Shown here in pieces: positions 12,001-26,300 of a DNA stretch of 64,000 nt (its first letter is position 1; the number at the start of each line of letters is the position of its first letter). The notes beneath the pieces are model-generated. The model saw nothing but the letters and a program-made list of their open reading frames with translations. It made no database searches and was not told where the DNA came from. This DNA comes from Piezodorus guildinii (Eukaryota > Arthropoda > Insecta > Hemiptera > Pentatomidae), in the NCBI GenBank assembly GCA_023052935.1, contig CM041292.1:78687669-78751668 (forward strand). Direction: 5' to 3'. The position numbers and the translations under genes were made by a program.

Positions 12001-15000
12001 AAGTTGTATATATATCTTAACTGCCAATCTGATATTTCTCCTCCAGTCTTGCTTGTTACATTTACTCCATATCCAGTTATAATTTGTTTGTTTTTTTAAT
12101 TCATCGCTAAAACATTTATCTTGTTTCTCATAATTTTTATTTTCATTGATTTGGCCAAATAATTCAATAAGATTAGAACATTATTATTGAATTAAAAGTA
12201 TTTGTACTAACAAAAATAAGTAAAATATTTTAAAATGGAAGTAGATTGAAGAAGAATATTAAATATAACAGATGAATATTCTTTAAAATTTTCTTGCCCC
12301 TCTTTTTACACTCTGTTTTCTGATTGTTGAGGTTCATCACCTTTATTTATTTTTTTATTTATTTCATAATATTGATGTCTCAATAAGCTGTTAATTACTT
12401 TTGTTTTCTTAATTTGTAGGCTACAACATTTAGTTTAGTATTAGAAGGCGATGAGGGGACTGATGAGAAAGCAATCACAGCAATGGGCCTTCTCAATACC
12501 ATTGAAAATTTAATATCTGTGATGGAAGAACATCCTGAAATATTAGCGTCTTTACAGCCAACTGTACTGCAAGTGATAGGTCACATATTTACTCAAGGAG
12601 TTATGGGTAAGTTGTTCTTAAGTTACTCATAAATTGATTTATCATTCCGTAAGTACTACTCTCTTATTGTTATATAGAATCTTTGTAATGGTACCTTACT
12701 TTATTTTGATTGAAAATAATCAATATATCATATCTACTCTTGTACACTTGAAACTATTTTTTACTTTATCTGATACATATTACTTGTGGCATAGTTGAAG
12801 TGAAATAATTGATGAAAAAAAAATTTTAATTTCAATTTAAAAAACACTGATAATTATTTCACAACTACTTTATCAGTATTGGAAGGTATTGCCTTGCCCT
12901 TCACTCCATATTTCTTATTGTATTGAAGTTTTTTTACTTCATTTTACTCAGCTCTGTAGGCACTGAACTTATTTTGTTAAAGAAATAGGAAAATGAGGTA
13001 ATATATTATATATATATTAGTATATTACACCTTCCGTGAATATTAGTGCTAGAGCCACATGCGGCTCTGGACCCGCACTTTGCCGACCAGTGGTTTAGTC
13101 CAATAATTTAGTTTAGTAAATATTATGAAAAATATCAAAATTAATATTCAAACGGGTGAAACTCAGAACTGCAGGAATTCCTGGTCTTCATTCACATTCA
13201 CTCTAGCACCAATTTTCAATGTCTGCTTTGTGGTGCGGTTTTCTGATTTCATATATTATTGCATGTCCAGACCGGTATACGAGTTGTATGTTTGCTAACA
13301 GTCTAGTTAGTGCTTATTTTGAAATTTGTGTAATTCCTGCGGTTTTTCATCCTAAGCTCAGATTTCTGCCTGTAGTATAACTCAAAAGGCAGTTTTTTCA
13401 AATGTTTTATTTTTTTGCCCTTAAATATAATAGATGACATGGATATGGAAATACCTGTGGTTACACGCCGGTGTGAACTTGTTAAGTAACTAAATAACTT
13501 TTCAAAAACTCATGAATCACTTACCATGTCAATGTGTGGAGAACAATAATTTACTTATTATGAATACTGCATTAAAAATGCTAAGACCTTTCCAATGTTT
13601 TGTCAGGAATATTGTAATAGTCCTTCATATTTACATTTGTTTATTCAATATTTAAGTTTTACATATATTGAAATGTGTAATTCATTCATCAATCAAGGAA
13701 CAATTAATTCATTTTTTCAATGACTGATTACTTTATTTTTACTTGAAAATTTGTATTTACTTATCTCCCCTCTTCCCAAAAGTCATTAGAGCCAAATATA
13801 ATTTTTATTATGTTTTCACAGAGTTTTATGAGGAAGCTCTCTCATTAGTTTATGATCTGACTACAAAACATATTTCCCAGGATATGTGGAAAGTTTTCGA
13901 ATTGATGTATCAGGTAAAAATCAAGACGTTGTTAACTTGACTGAGAAATGATTGATGAAAGCTGGATTACTGTTTAGTATTTTGTTTCCAGGTGTTTGAA
14001 AAAGATGGGTTTGATTATTTTACTGATATGATGCCTGCTCTTCACAACTACGTTACAGTCGATACTCAAGCATTTCTCTCCAACCAAAATCATGTTCTTG
14101 CTATGTACAACATGTGTAAAATGGTATAACTGACTAATTATTTTTTTGTTTTTTTATATTGAAGAAGTTGTTCCTCATAGCCTATTCCAGAAATTACTAA
14201 AAGGTCTTATTTCAATCTTCTGGTCAAACATTTAACAAGCTATTTTATTTAAACATCAAAAGCATTTAGTAAACGATCAACAGTAATTTATAAGTACATA
14301 AACTATATTTACATTTAGGACTTCATAAAAATACTATTTAAACTTTCGATGTCCATTCCTTTTTTAGCCCACAAGCAGTACAACAGTTGCGGCTTGCTGT
14401 AAAAATCTGTGATACTGAAACACTCATTTCCAGTAACATCCAATATAACGATTCCTTTCGCTTTAATTCCTTCTTTGTAGTAGTACAATACACAATTCTT
14501 GTAAATACAATGTCATTACTGTCCGCAGTTCACGTGAACAATAGGGAAATTTGAATGGAGGAATAGAACCGTGGCTGGGCCTTTGCAGTCTCACTTTAAG
14601 CAGTTTTTGGCTGTTGTGTGCTTGTACTCATATGTAGATATTGTCTACAAAAGAGCATTGACCATTAAACCTTATCTCATGATTGAAACTAAAAATTTAA
14701 TTAAAGTCTTGTACATCAGCTATTCTGAATATTATTATGTAATTGAGCTGTCCAAATTTTTGTGAAACTACCCCCCTTGACAGTTGTCAATCTGAGATGG
14801 GATGCTTTATTCTAGCATGAACATAAAATAATAATTTTTTAAGAAGCACTATGGTTTCAGAATGACTAAATGAACTTGGAGTGCTTTTAGTGAGTGGATA
14901 ATAATTCCCTCAGTTGTCTTGGGATTGAGGAAAAAAATAGTTTTACTTTTTTCTATAAATATCTACATTCGAAATATGGTAATATGCTCTATAAGAATTA

Positions 15001-18000
15001 AAATTAAATTTATTTTGAAGTAGCTCTTATATCTTCAGTCACACTGATGTCTCACATGATCAGATAGGTGTCAAATTTGATTTAGCCTGTAGAAATTGTT
15101 TAGATGAAGAAATAGCTTGTAAGGCCTTTACCATGTAGGAGTGCTGCTCATATTAGAAATTGTAACTGTGAACCCAAACTAGCTTTGTCATTCTTTGTTT
15201 GGTTCATCACTTATATCATAGACTAAAAGAAATTATTTTAATTATATCGACACAGCCAACTATCAGTTATCACTTCTAACCCATTGCAAAAACTAAATAT
15301 CACTTCTAACACATGGTAAAAACTAAATCAGAAGATGGATTATGGATTGGAAGAAATTAATAGGTTTGATTATTATTTTCATTTGACAAATTGTTGACCA
15401 TTAGCTAACATCTAATTGAATTAATTAAACAATCATCTATTGGCATCCATGAGAAAATTTAATGAAAGTTTCTATTGCTATTTTTTTTAATGTGTAGGAG
15501 GTATTATTTCACATAAATTAAAAAATGCAAAAATAATTTAAACAATTACTATATACTCTGATGATAGTGCTTAAGTGGTATAAACTTGTTAAAAAGTTAT
15601 AAACCAATTTTCTAATTATTTTTAAAACTTTCAGATTCTTACTGGAGAACCTGGAGAAGATGCTGAATGTCATGCTGCTAAACTACTGGAAGTAATTATT
15701 CTCCAGTGTAAGGGACAAATAGATCAGGTAAGGATTTTCTATTAATAATCATTGTTTAACTAAAGTTGGTTTTATATTACTTGTCAGATAATCAATTGTG
15801 AAATTCATTAACCAATTGTTAAAATGTATCAGAGAAACCTTAGACTATGATTTCTTTCAGTTAATATCATATGATCTAGCTTTAATAGCATTAACCTCCT
15901 TTAGCAATGCTGATTGGGAAGGGTTTTCCTGCCTTGAGGGTGATACAAGCTGACACTTTTTTTACAATATCATTTTGTTAGCCTCCATTTTTTATGCAAT
16001 GGTCAAAAACCAAAAAAAAAAACCTGCTTTTGACTCTGTCATGTTCTCTCTTAAATATGTTAATATATTACTAAGAATGGAAGTAATGTAGATAAAAAAA
16101 TTCTTGATTAATATTGTATAATTTTATTTTGCTATCAAAATTATACACAAATGATCTCTTAGCATCCCGTTGTTTACTATTAAGAGCCACAGACAGGCTC
16201 CTGACTCATATATGAGTTTACCGTCTCCAGGCCCGGGTCTTGCCTTGACTCTATTTTCTATATAACGTTTAACCAAGTTTAAATGTCAAAAGAAAAAACA
16301 ATATTTATAGACTAAATGTTGAAAATCAATGAAATAATTTGTTACAGTTAGTAGATATAGTATGATCTTTGATAGAATTGTTATGCTGACTTCTTGATAC
16401 TTAAAATTACATCAGTTTTAATTAGTGCTCAGCTATTATAAATTTTGATATGATACCTTCTGCTTGACAGTTCCTATTGGTTTGCCATGCAGGTTTAAAA
16501 CTTATGTTTTTAACTGACTTTTTTTTATTTTTTATGTTTTAGTGTATTCCTTCTTTAATGGAACTGGTACTGCAGAGGTTGACTCATGAGGTAAAAACTT
16601 CAGAGTTACGTGCTATGTGTTTGCAAGTTGTAATAGCTGCTCTTTATTATAATCCACAATTATGGGTCGAAACTATGGAAAAACTCCAACCTACGATTTC
16701 TAGCTCTGAATCTATTAGTGGACACTTTATTAAACAATGGATCCATGATGCTGATTGTTTCTTAGGGTTAGTATTATTTTATACTAGACATTGTTCACAA
16801 TGTGACTTCTATATTTTAAAAAACCTAGAGTATTGCCTTTTCTCTGCACTTTTATGATTATAATATCCCATGATAGAGTTGATCATTGACAAAATTAAGT
16901 TATCTTTTGAAAAATATTTGTATTAGTAAACCAATTTTAAAATGTTTTAGTCAACTACTATTTTTAAATTAATCAAGAAACAGAGTTTTTATAACTGGAG
17001 TGTGTTTGCACAAATGTAGACATAGAAGAAAAAAAATAAGATTTTTGTTATGGAAATTATTGAAGTATAAATTATTAGGATTCTACCGTAACACTGTTAA
17101 AATTAATTCATTGTTCTGTAGTTAAAATATACAACTTATTTATTTATTTTATTAATTTTTTTTTTTAGGTTGCATGATAGAAAGTTATGTGTTCTTGGTT
17201 TATCAACTCTTATGTCTATGGGACCAAGCAGGCCAATGGCAGTTAATGAGTGTGCTACTCAAATCATCCCTTGTTTAATTCTTGTTTTTGATGGGCTGAA
17301 GCGAGCTTATGCTGGTATGTAAATTTTTTCAAATTTCTTTTTATTAATGGGATAAAGACTTTTTCAGAGATCCAGGCTTTAAGAAGAAAATCGGGTGGGA
17401 GGAAGAATAGCTTTGGTTATTAAACCTTAAAAGTATTTCTAATAGTAGTTAGAAACTCATGTTGATCAATGTTTCCAAGTTTCAGTATGGTTTAGAGTTG
17501 GTTGATAGGTGATTGTTTTACTGAATTCCATTTCATTTTACGAAACACACATTTACTGTGTTGCTTTTATTATTAAATTTAATTCATTTGTATATAAACT
17601 TTTTATATTAAATTCTGATACAAGGATATGAAAACAAAACAGATATTAAATCCGAATTTTAAAATACTCAAAACATAAAAGATGTGACCAGGGGTAATGG
17701 ATTTGAATTATATTTGAGCTATTTCGCATACCTGAAACTGGTTAATTGAAAAACTCTTAACCCCAAACCTTGAAAAATGTAAATAGGGAAAAATCCTTAA
17801 AAATAACTCACAGAGAAATTTATTTTTTTATTTTCAGTTTATTCACCTAACTTTTTTCCTCCTTAGTCATTTGAATATCCTACTAATTTTAGCTAATACT
17901 AGCTTAGTCAAAATATGTGCCAGGAATTATATTATAGGTAAGCCCATGGATTGTCATGACAGTTCAGCATTGCATAAGTAATCAAGCATATTGCTGAGAG

Positions 18001-21000
18001 TGTGCAAATGCTTCATACAAAGTTGTTAATATTGTGTGAAAGGATATTTTTTAGGACTTCCTAAGAGGTCGTAAAAAGAGTCACGAATAGTAGGCTAGTC
18101 CTGATTTATCTGACTTAATGCATGCAGCTCTGAATTATTGCAGAAAAAAAATAGCCTTTAAGTATCTGTCATATTCTTTCAGCATCAATAATATTGTGCT
18201 TATTGCATTCTTGGTATTTGATTCTATAATTTTCAGTCGGAAAAACTGTTTACTTATTTAAAGGATATACTAGACTTAGCGGACACTAAGGTTTCAATAC
18301 TGATACCACCAAATGTTGCCTACAGTGATTCATTTTATCAGTAGTTTATGCTATGTAAAATATTTGATCCAAAAACGGATAAGGCCACTGGGGAATTTAG
18401 AAGGTTACACAACATGGAGTTACTGAGCCCTGTCGGGGCCATATTTGAAGGAGAATAAGATAAAAGTAATTATAATATTTAAGGTTCATTGGGTCAAAAC
18501 TTTTATATTTCTTCTAATGTTAGTTCTCACTTTTTTTTTTAAATTATGATTGTATTGAGTATAAAGTAACTTACATTATAATTTTTCTTCTTCTTATTTT
18601 TTAATAATTAAAACTTATTATGTCCACAGCTAAAGCTCTTGAAAATCAAGAAGAGGAAGAGGAAGAAGATGAAAGTGATGATGAAGATGGTAATGATTAC
18701 TTTTTTATGTATTCATATTGATTTTAAGTTGTTGATACTAACCTTTTATACACATGTGGTTCAGTTCTTACCAGTATTGTTAGATGATATCTAGCTGATG
18801 ATGATAATACGATATGATAACTGATGATATCTAGTTGAATTTGTGATATCTAGCTCTATTTATCTCTCTCTTTCTCCCCCCTCAGCCTGGAAGTGTTGAA
18901 GTATAAACTCTTGATTGGAAATATCTGTCAGCTGAGCGTTATCCATAGCAGGTTAAATATAATTTACCTCAAATTAATATAGAATATCCAATATTCAGAA
19001 ATCTAGTTAACTTAACATGCCGGAATATTTAAAGTGGAATTTATTACTGGTATAGTAATACTAAATATAATTAGAAAAAAGATTGCTTGTGCCAAAACAT
19101 ATGCCACATCCATTTCCTAAAGTTACTAAAGGCCATTTTTTACGAAATTGATAATTTGATGTATCTGTGTTTTAATAGTTGAGTTATATCAAAATCAATA
19201 GTCCTATTTCATTTAAAAAATACAAATCCTTTAAAGGTGCATTTGAAAATTGCAGTTGTTTCCAAAAGACACTAAATCCACCTTTCATTTCATTCCAAAA
19301 CATACTGTATGCTTTATGAAAAGATAACTTTAACTTTGAGTTTCTTCAGAAAGGTACTATATTTTCTATAATACTGCAGAAGCATCCAAATTTAGGTTAT
19401 ATGTTATCAATAATTTATTGCTTGGGTTATTTTGTGTCTTTTATTTAGCACAGCTTGAATCATAATTTTTTTTTTTTGGTTTTAACTTTATAATAATTTT
19501 TTGTGTTTTTGGTTGAAATTCTTTGGTTCTCATAAGCTCTCAATCAAATTATGATTTTTTTTTTTTATAGTATTTCTTCTTGGTACCACATAAATTTGGT
19601 TTAAAAATTTTCATAAACTCATATTTTAATGGAACAATGGAATTTGATATAGAAAATAGTTGGAATTAATATTCTCTGACTTTACTAAATATGAGAAGAA
19701 AAACCCTGCATGACATGAACCTTTGTGTGGCATCTTGATTTAGACATACAATGTGAAGCTAAACAATGGTATTAAATATTTATGAATGCTTTGTTACATT
19801 TTTCTTGACCACTCTGCAACACTTAACTTCATTAAAAATCTCCAATGGTGAATATACTTATCTCTCTCTATATATATAGAGAGAGAGAGACAAAGATATA
19901 GAGATTATTATTACCTTGCAAACAAAAAAATAAAATAAATGAAAATAAAAAAATAACAAAATTAAAAAAAATTATCTACCAAAGTGACTTTTCTCTTTTT
20001 TTTTTTTCTTTCATAAGATTCTTCTCCTGACTGATATACACATAACAAAAAAAGAATTAGGAAAATCAGTCAAGCTGTTCACACGTGATGCAATGACCAG
20101 GGGAAAAGGCAATTCATTTATATATTTATTATAATTATAATTATATATTTATAAATATAAATATTTAAATGAATTGCCTTTTCCCCTAGTCATTGCATCA
20201 CGTGTGAACAGCTTGACTGATTTCCCTAATTCTTTTTTTGTTATGTGTATATCTGTCAGGAGAAGAATCTTATGAAAGAAAAAAAAGGAGAAAAGTCACT
20301 TTGGTAGATAATTTTTTTTAAATTTAGTTATTTTTTATTTTCATTTATTTATTTTAATTTTTTTCCAAGGTAATAATAATCTCTATATCTTTGTATTTAA
20401 AATTGAAGTCAGGAGAAGGATCTTAGGGAAGAAAAAAAGAGAAAAGTTACTTACGTCAATAGGTTTTTTTTTAAATTTTATTTATATATTCTAAGTCAAT
20501 AATAATCTCTCTATCTGTATGTATAAAAATATTTTCTCTTGGTCATTGCAATACGCATGAACGGCTTGACCGATTTCCCTAATTCTTTTATGGTTGTGTT
20601 TTTAACAGTTAAGAGAAGAATCTTAAGGAAAACAAGAGAAAAGTCATTTTGGTAGATAGGTGTTTTTTAAAATATAAAAATGAATTGCCTTTTTCCTTGG
20701 TCATCGCATCACACGTGAACGGTTTCACCGATTTCGCTAAGTTATAGTTAAGACAGGGCATCATCAGTCGGGTCAGCTTGTGTTCAATAAAATGTATTTA
20801 TTTATTTTAATTTCTGAGAAAATAAGAAGATTCAACAGAAACTTTTGAATTTCTTTAATATTAATAATGTTTATTAATTTAGACATCATTAGAACAGAAA
20901 CAGCTACATCATGTATATGCAGATGAAGAAGAATTTATTTTGTTACTTACTCCTAAGATATCCAGTCATCTCTAGTTTTTGCTCAAATTTAAGTCGAACG

Positions 21001-23276
21001 ATTTTATTTTTTCATTCAGTTTTTTTTTTGTCTAATAAATATGAGCTACTGTTAGATATTTTCAGCCAGTTTTCTTAGTTCTTTACTATTTCAACTTATA
21101 CATCTCAATAAAATAAAACTATATCAATTGGTTCACAATGAATGGATCTTTCTTTTGTTGGATCGCTTAGATTATTCTCATATTTTTTGTTGCGATTGTG
21201 TTCATTAATAATGATGGAGTTTTGTTGACCGTTGAGAAATTAGATGAGGAAGATGGTTGGGGGTGCGGCCATAAATTAAAAACACACATTTAAAATAAGT
21301 GTTATTTTAATTATGTGCCGAAGTTTCGGCCTACAATGTGGGCCTTCATCAGGGCTAAAAGAAACAAGATAACAACCAATGTAATTATAGACTTAATAAT
21401 GCGTTAGGTATATAATAATAATATGACAGTAATAAATTATGGGAACATAAATAAAATTAAATGTAAAATGATAATAAGAAGACAATTATAAAGTATGGAA
21501 ATAAGGTGACAGTTATAAAGAATGGAAATAAACAAAATTAAGATGATAGTTTTAAAGTATGGAAGTAAACATAATTGAGATGATAATATTGTAATGAGAA
21601 TATATAAAGAGGGATTAAGCAAATGAAAAAAATGACAAAGGAAAAATATGTGAACAATTAAAATTTTAAATATTAACAATTTTGAGTTGATATATGACGG
21701 TAATATATTAAAAACATAGTTTAGAGTATAGGTAATATATAAAAAAAGAACATAGTCATTACAAAAGAGAAACAGTATGAATAAAAAATAATTTAAATTT
21801 TAAAATAATGTAATATTAAACTAATAATTATATGTCAGGATATGTAACGGGAGAAAGATATGAGTATGGAAAGAGGGAGAAAGAAATGGGCGATGAAATA
21901 AGATCCTTATCAATAAGAAAAAAGATACATACTTGACTCGACCTGAAGACGCTGCCTAAAGGAGTGATGTTTCCCAGTTTAAAAAACGCTCATTGCGTGG
22001 AACGGAAAATATGAGAACTAGAATGTCCGTTAGGACAATTCCAAGAAACTAAGTTATGTTTACTGATTCGATTGTTAAAAAATAGCCAAAAGTTATTACT
22101 TGAGAGTACTTGAGTTATTACTTATGAGTATTTGATAAAATTGTAAGAAATAGTGACGAGGTAAAGATTAAAAGATATTAAGTAATAACGGATGACGATG
22201 ATAAATGACGATTAGGTAATAACGAATGACGATAAGGAGCTGTCGAAGGAAATGATAAATAAACAGTAATCTAGTAGGTAAACAAATGAATAAATAAAAG
22301 GGGAGTACAAAAATTAATAAATATATAAATAAAAAATGATAATAAATAAATATTAGTTCATTAATATTGTATTCAGTTATATTTGTGATCTGTGTATTTA
22401 TTGATCTATAAATCCTTGTTCTAGTGCTCTCTACCGATGACGATGATATAGATGAACATGGGAATCAATACTTGGAGAGCCTTCAGAAAAAGGTAAATAA
22501 AGGAGTAAACTCTCTAGAACCTATGTTTCCTATCTCTACTTCTATGCAGGTATGTTAAGTTAAGCTTTTCTGTCTTATTTTCTTTCTTTATTCTACCATA
22601 ATGAATATTTTATTTTGTATCATTTATAAATGTAATGTTGATCAGATGTTTTACAAGATAGCAACAAGGCATTATTATTCATAAATCAACTTACTGTTGT
22701 TTTATTAAAAAATTATTAAATTAATATATTTTTTCTGTCCTACTGACTATTTCACAAATGCTTAGGAAATAAATAGCTATTCAGATATTCATATTACCTA
22801 TACCAGTTCAACTGGTATAGGTAATATGAATATCCAGGTTTTTGACTTGGATAGCTTTTGTATATGCCGCAGTGCTAGTGTTTATAATGGTAAATTTGCT
22901 TCAGCTTTTATTCCTAAACTCAGTAGCTCTGAGACACAGAACTTTTTCTCAGATTGATTAAAGTTATGAAAAAGTGGCCAAAAAATAGTTACTGTATTTT
23001 TGGCCTTCATTAAGTGTGTGTTTTCATTGACTTGCTCAAAAAATATATTGTATACTTGAAGAAAGATGATCGGATATTGGATTTGATTTTTTGAAGTTTG
23101 TAGTGTATGTAAATGTGTGGAGGTTTTACTATGAAATACAATTACTTTGTGACTTGGATCAGAAAAGTGCATTAAAAATATCGAAGTATAAAAATCCCTA
23201 CTATAACTTAACAGGGATCTTATTTTGATGAACTTGACAACAATAGCTATCAAGCACTACTTAAAAAAAAATAAAA

Positions 23277-23318
<42 letters not shown>

Positions 23319-26300
23319 TATTTTTTTTTTTTTAATAGTACTAATATGTTTCTTAATTCTAAAAAAGTTTGTAATTAGTGCTTTTTTGCAACTTGCTTGT
23401 TGAGTACATTAAAATAAGTTGTCATATGTTTTTCCAATTTAATTAAAATAGTTTACGTCATAGCTTATTCTCACTAAAATTCTAACAGTGCTTAAAGGCA
23501 AAAACTTCAAAATTTCTATCTTTCTTTATTTATGATTAAGCTTTTATACTTGCAATGATTAACCCTCTCTAATAATTAGTTGTAGTAAATATATTAATGT
23601 ATAATTATATACCATGAAAGAATTCTAAAATTAACTACAGAAGAAAACAAAGAATTGTCTAATGGATTTTTTCCTTCTTCTGTCAGACATGTTCATCTAT
23701 AACAAAAACTTGCATTAGATGTCATACAGTATTCCTTAATAGCTCCCTAAAACGGAAAAATATTGTCCTTTCTGACACCCTTTATTATATAAATTTTATA
23801 TTTGATTTTATTACTTAACACGTTCAACCCGGTGCTGATTTTCGATATCTGCTCTGTGGGGCGGCACTCAAATTTATGCCACATTTCATTGTGATTATTG
23901 CCTGTTCAGACCTGTATACAAGTTGTACGTTTGCTTACAGTCTAGTTACTGCTTAGTGTAATTCATGCAGTTTTTTCATCTGCCAGTAAGTACAACTTGA
24001 AAGGCAATTAAAATGTTATAACACGGATATGGAAATATCTGTGGTATGAGCTGTGTCCAATAAAACAGAATTGCACGGACCACCAGTTGTATGTGCCATT
24101 GTGAATGTGTTAAAGAAAATCAATACACCAAGATGGATGCTATTGTTACCCTCTTAATCTGACACTTCTTGATTAGAAATAGAATACCAAAACTTTCATT
24201 TTGAATTATGTTTTAATAATACAGTTAAATTAAAAAGTCAGTAATGGTATCAAATATTAATGGTTAACATTCTTTGTTGTAGTGTTGAAATTCCCTTATT
24301 TAATAGCAATAGACATGTCTTCCGTGGAGATGTCACCACAGAAAATCCCTTTTGCTCTAGATTTTTTTTTCCACTTCACAGAACTCCTAAATCTTTCGAT
24401 ATGTGGGTATGTGCTCAATTCTGGTTTCCCTTGAAGTGTTCATAATTTGCATTTCTTAACTCTTCCAGTTTTATTGTTTCCACCAGTCAGAAAAGATTGT
24501 GCTTCCTTCATGAATATTGTTTTGTTTTTTTACTTTCACTAATCTATATATAAAATATGTAGTAAGGGAAAGTATTGCGATGGTGAAAATTTTCGAATTC
24601 CAGTTCTCAACAGAAATACACGTTTTAGGGTCCCCTGAGTCCAAATAACCAAGTCCCACAAAAAGGTCTGTGTGTGGTAACTCTAAGCGCAAAAACGAAA
24701 AGTCGTACGGAACTGAAATTTCATATTTAAGACTACTATACGCCCCAGATGTTACAGCAACTTTTTTAATATATTCGGCTGACCGGAAGTGCTACTTTAT
24801 ACTTTGTACCATGCATTTTGCACCTTTTTATAATTTCCTCAAAAATGGCTCTAACGATTTTGATTAAACTCACTATATGGATGTAAAATTAAATGGGCTT
24901 TAATATAATGTAGGTTTCATTCTGATTGAAATAGTATGACAGAGATTAAATGCCGATATTTTAAATTTTCTTCCTTTAATCCTATAGCTTCTATGAAAAT
25001 AACTAACTATATTATCTTGTTACCATTGATAATTAACAGCTAAATATGCACATTGAGCGAATTTGATAAACAACTGAAGGAGAAAACTGAACAATATATT
25101 TTTTCATGAATTTTTTGTGTTTTTGAACACAAAAATAGTAATATTGATGTATAATATACCGTTGGATAGCTAAAGATTTTAGAAAACATATGATCTGATA
25201 CACGGAATCGTAAAGGGTAATGGAGAGTGATAAAAAGCTGATAAAACTAACTGTTGTTTAGGTTCCCGAAAAGGGAAATTCATGTTGACCGTGCTGCAAC
25301 CTGGTGGCTTGTCAATGAAGCACAACCTTCCAAAATTTTGTTTTTGAACATAAGAACAGTAATATTAATGTATAATATATCGTTTAAAAAAGAACGACTT
25401 TAGAAAATATATTATCTTATACACAAGCTTGTAAAATTCAATAAAGAGTGATAAAAAGCCGATAAAACTAACTTATTATTTTAGATAATAATATAATAGT
25501 TTTTAATAAAACACATGTTACTATATTAATTCAATTTAATTTATTCTTTAATGGTTTCACTAGTTTTTATCTCTAACTGTATTTGGAAATTCTTTAATCG
25601 ATTTTAAAAACCGGAGGTAAGTTAAAGTCGTGTGTTGCCCGCACCAGATTTTTTACATTTCTAATGAGTTGATAAGTCCTGGCTGGAAAGTTCCCCTACC
25701 AAGTTCTCCGAAGGGCAATTGCCAAGGAAGCACTCTTCCTTCTTTATTCTATCTTTGGGAATAAAATCTTTTGTCTGGTTCAACATTTTTCCTGGCCCTT
25801 CAATTCTCATTTTGTCTAGATTTTACACTATGGGTGCAGGCCTCTCTCATATATGATAAGAGATTAGTTATACAATAGTCATGCACAGAAATTTCTAATA
25901 AGAATGATTGGAATATGATTTTATTGTATTGTTTCATATTTCATACTAGGCTTTTCTTATTAGTATTTTTATACTTGTCAATAGCTTTTTTCTATTTTCG
26001 CAATATATTAATTCATCGTAATTAGCAATTATTAGAACTTTTAGCCTCATACACACTCACTTATGAATTTTTATTTATATATTGCAGAAGTGTTTTTCGG
26101 TTTTATTAATTATTTGTGATTCAGGACAATGGCAGTGAAGATGAAGATGAAGATGACGAAGACTATGAGCCAGTTGAGGATATGTCTTTAGAAACTTATA
26201 CTACCCCATTAGATGAAGAAGATTCTGAAATAGACGAATATGTTATATTTAAACAAGTACTTCAGTGTAAGTCGGTTTATTGTTTAACTTGTTATTTCTT

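Noticed and set aside
21300..21365. Functional hammerhead ribozyme
   Set aside because: The core-like CTGATGA and GAAAC are there, but no NUH cleavage triplet adjoins a closed stem III, so activity is not supported; kept only as a motif resemblance.
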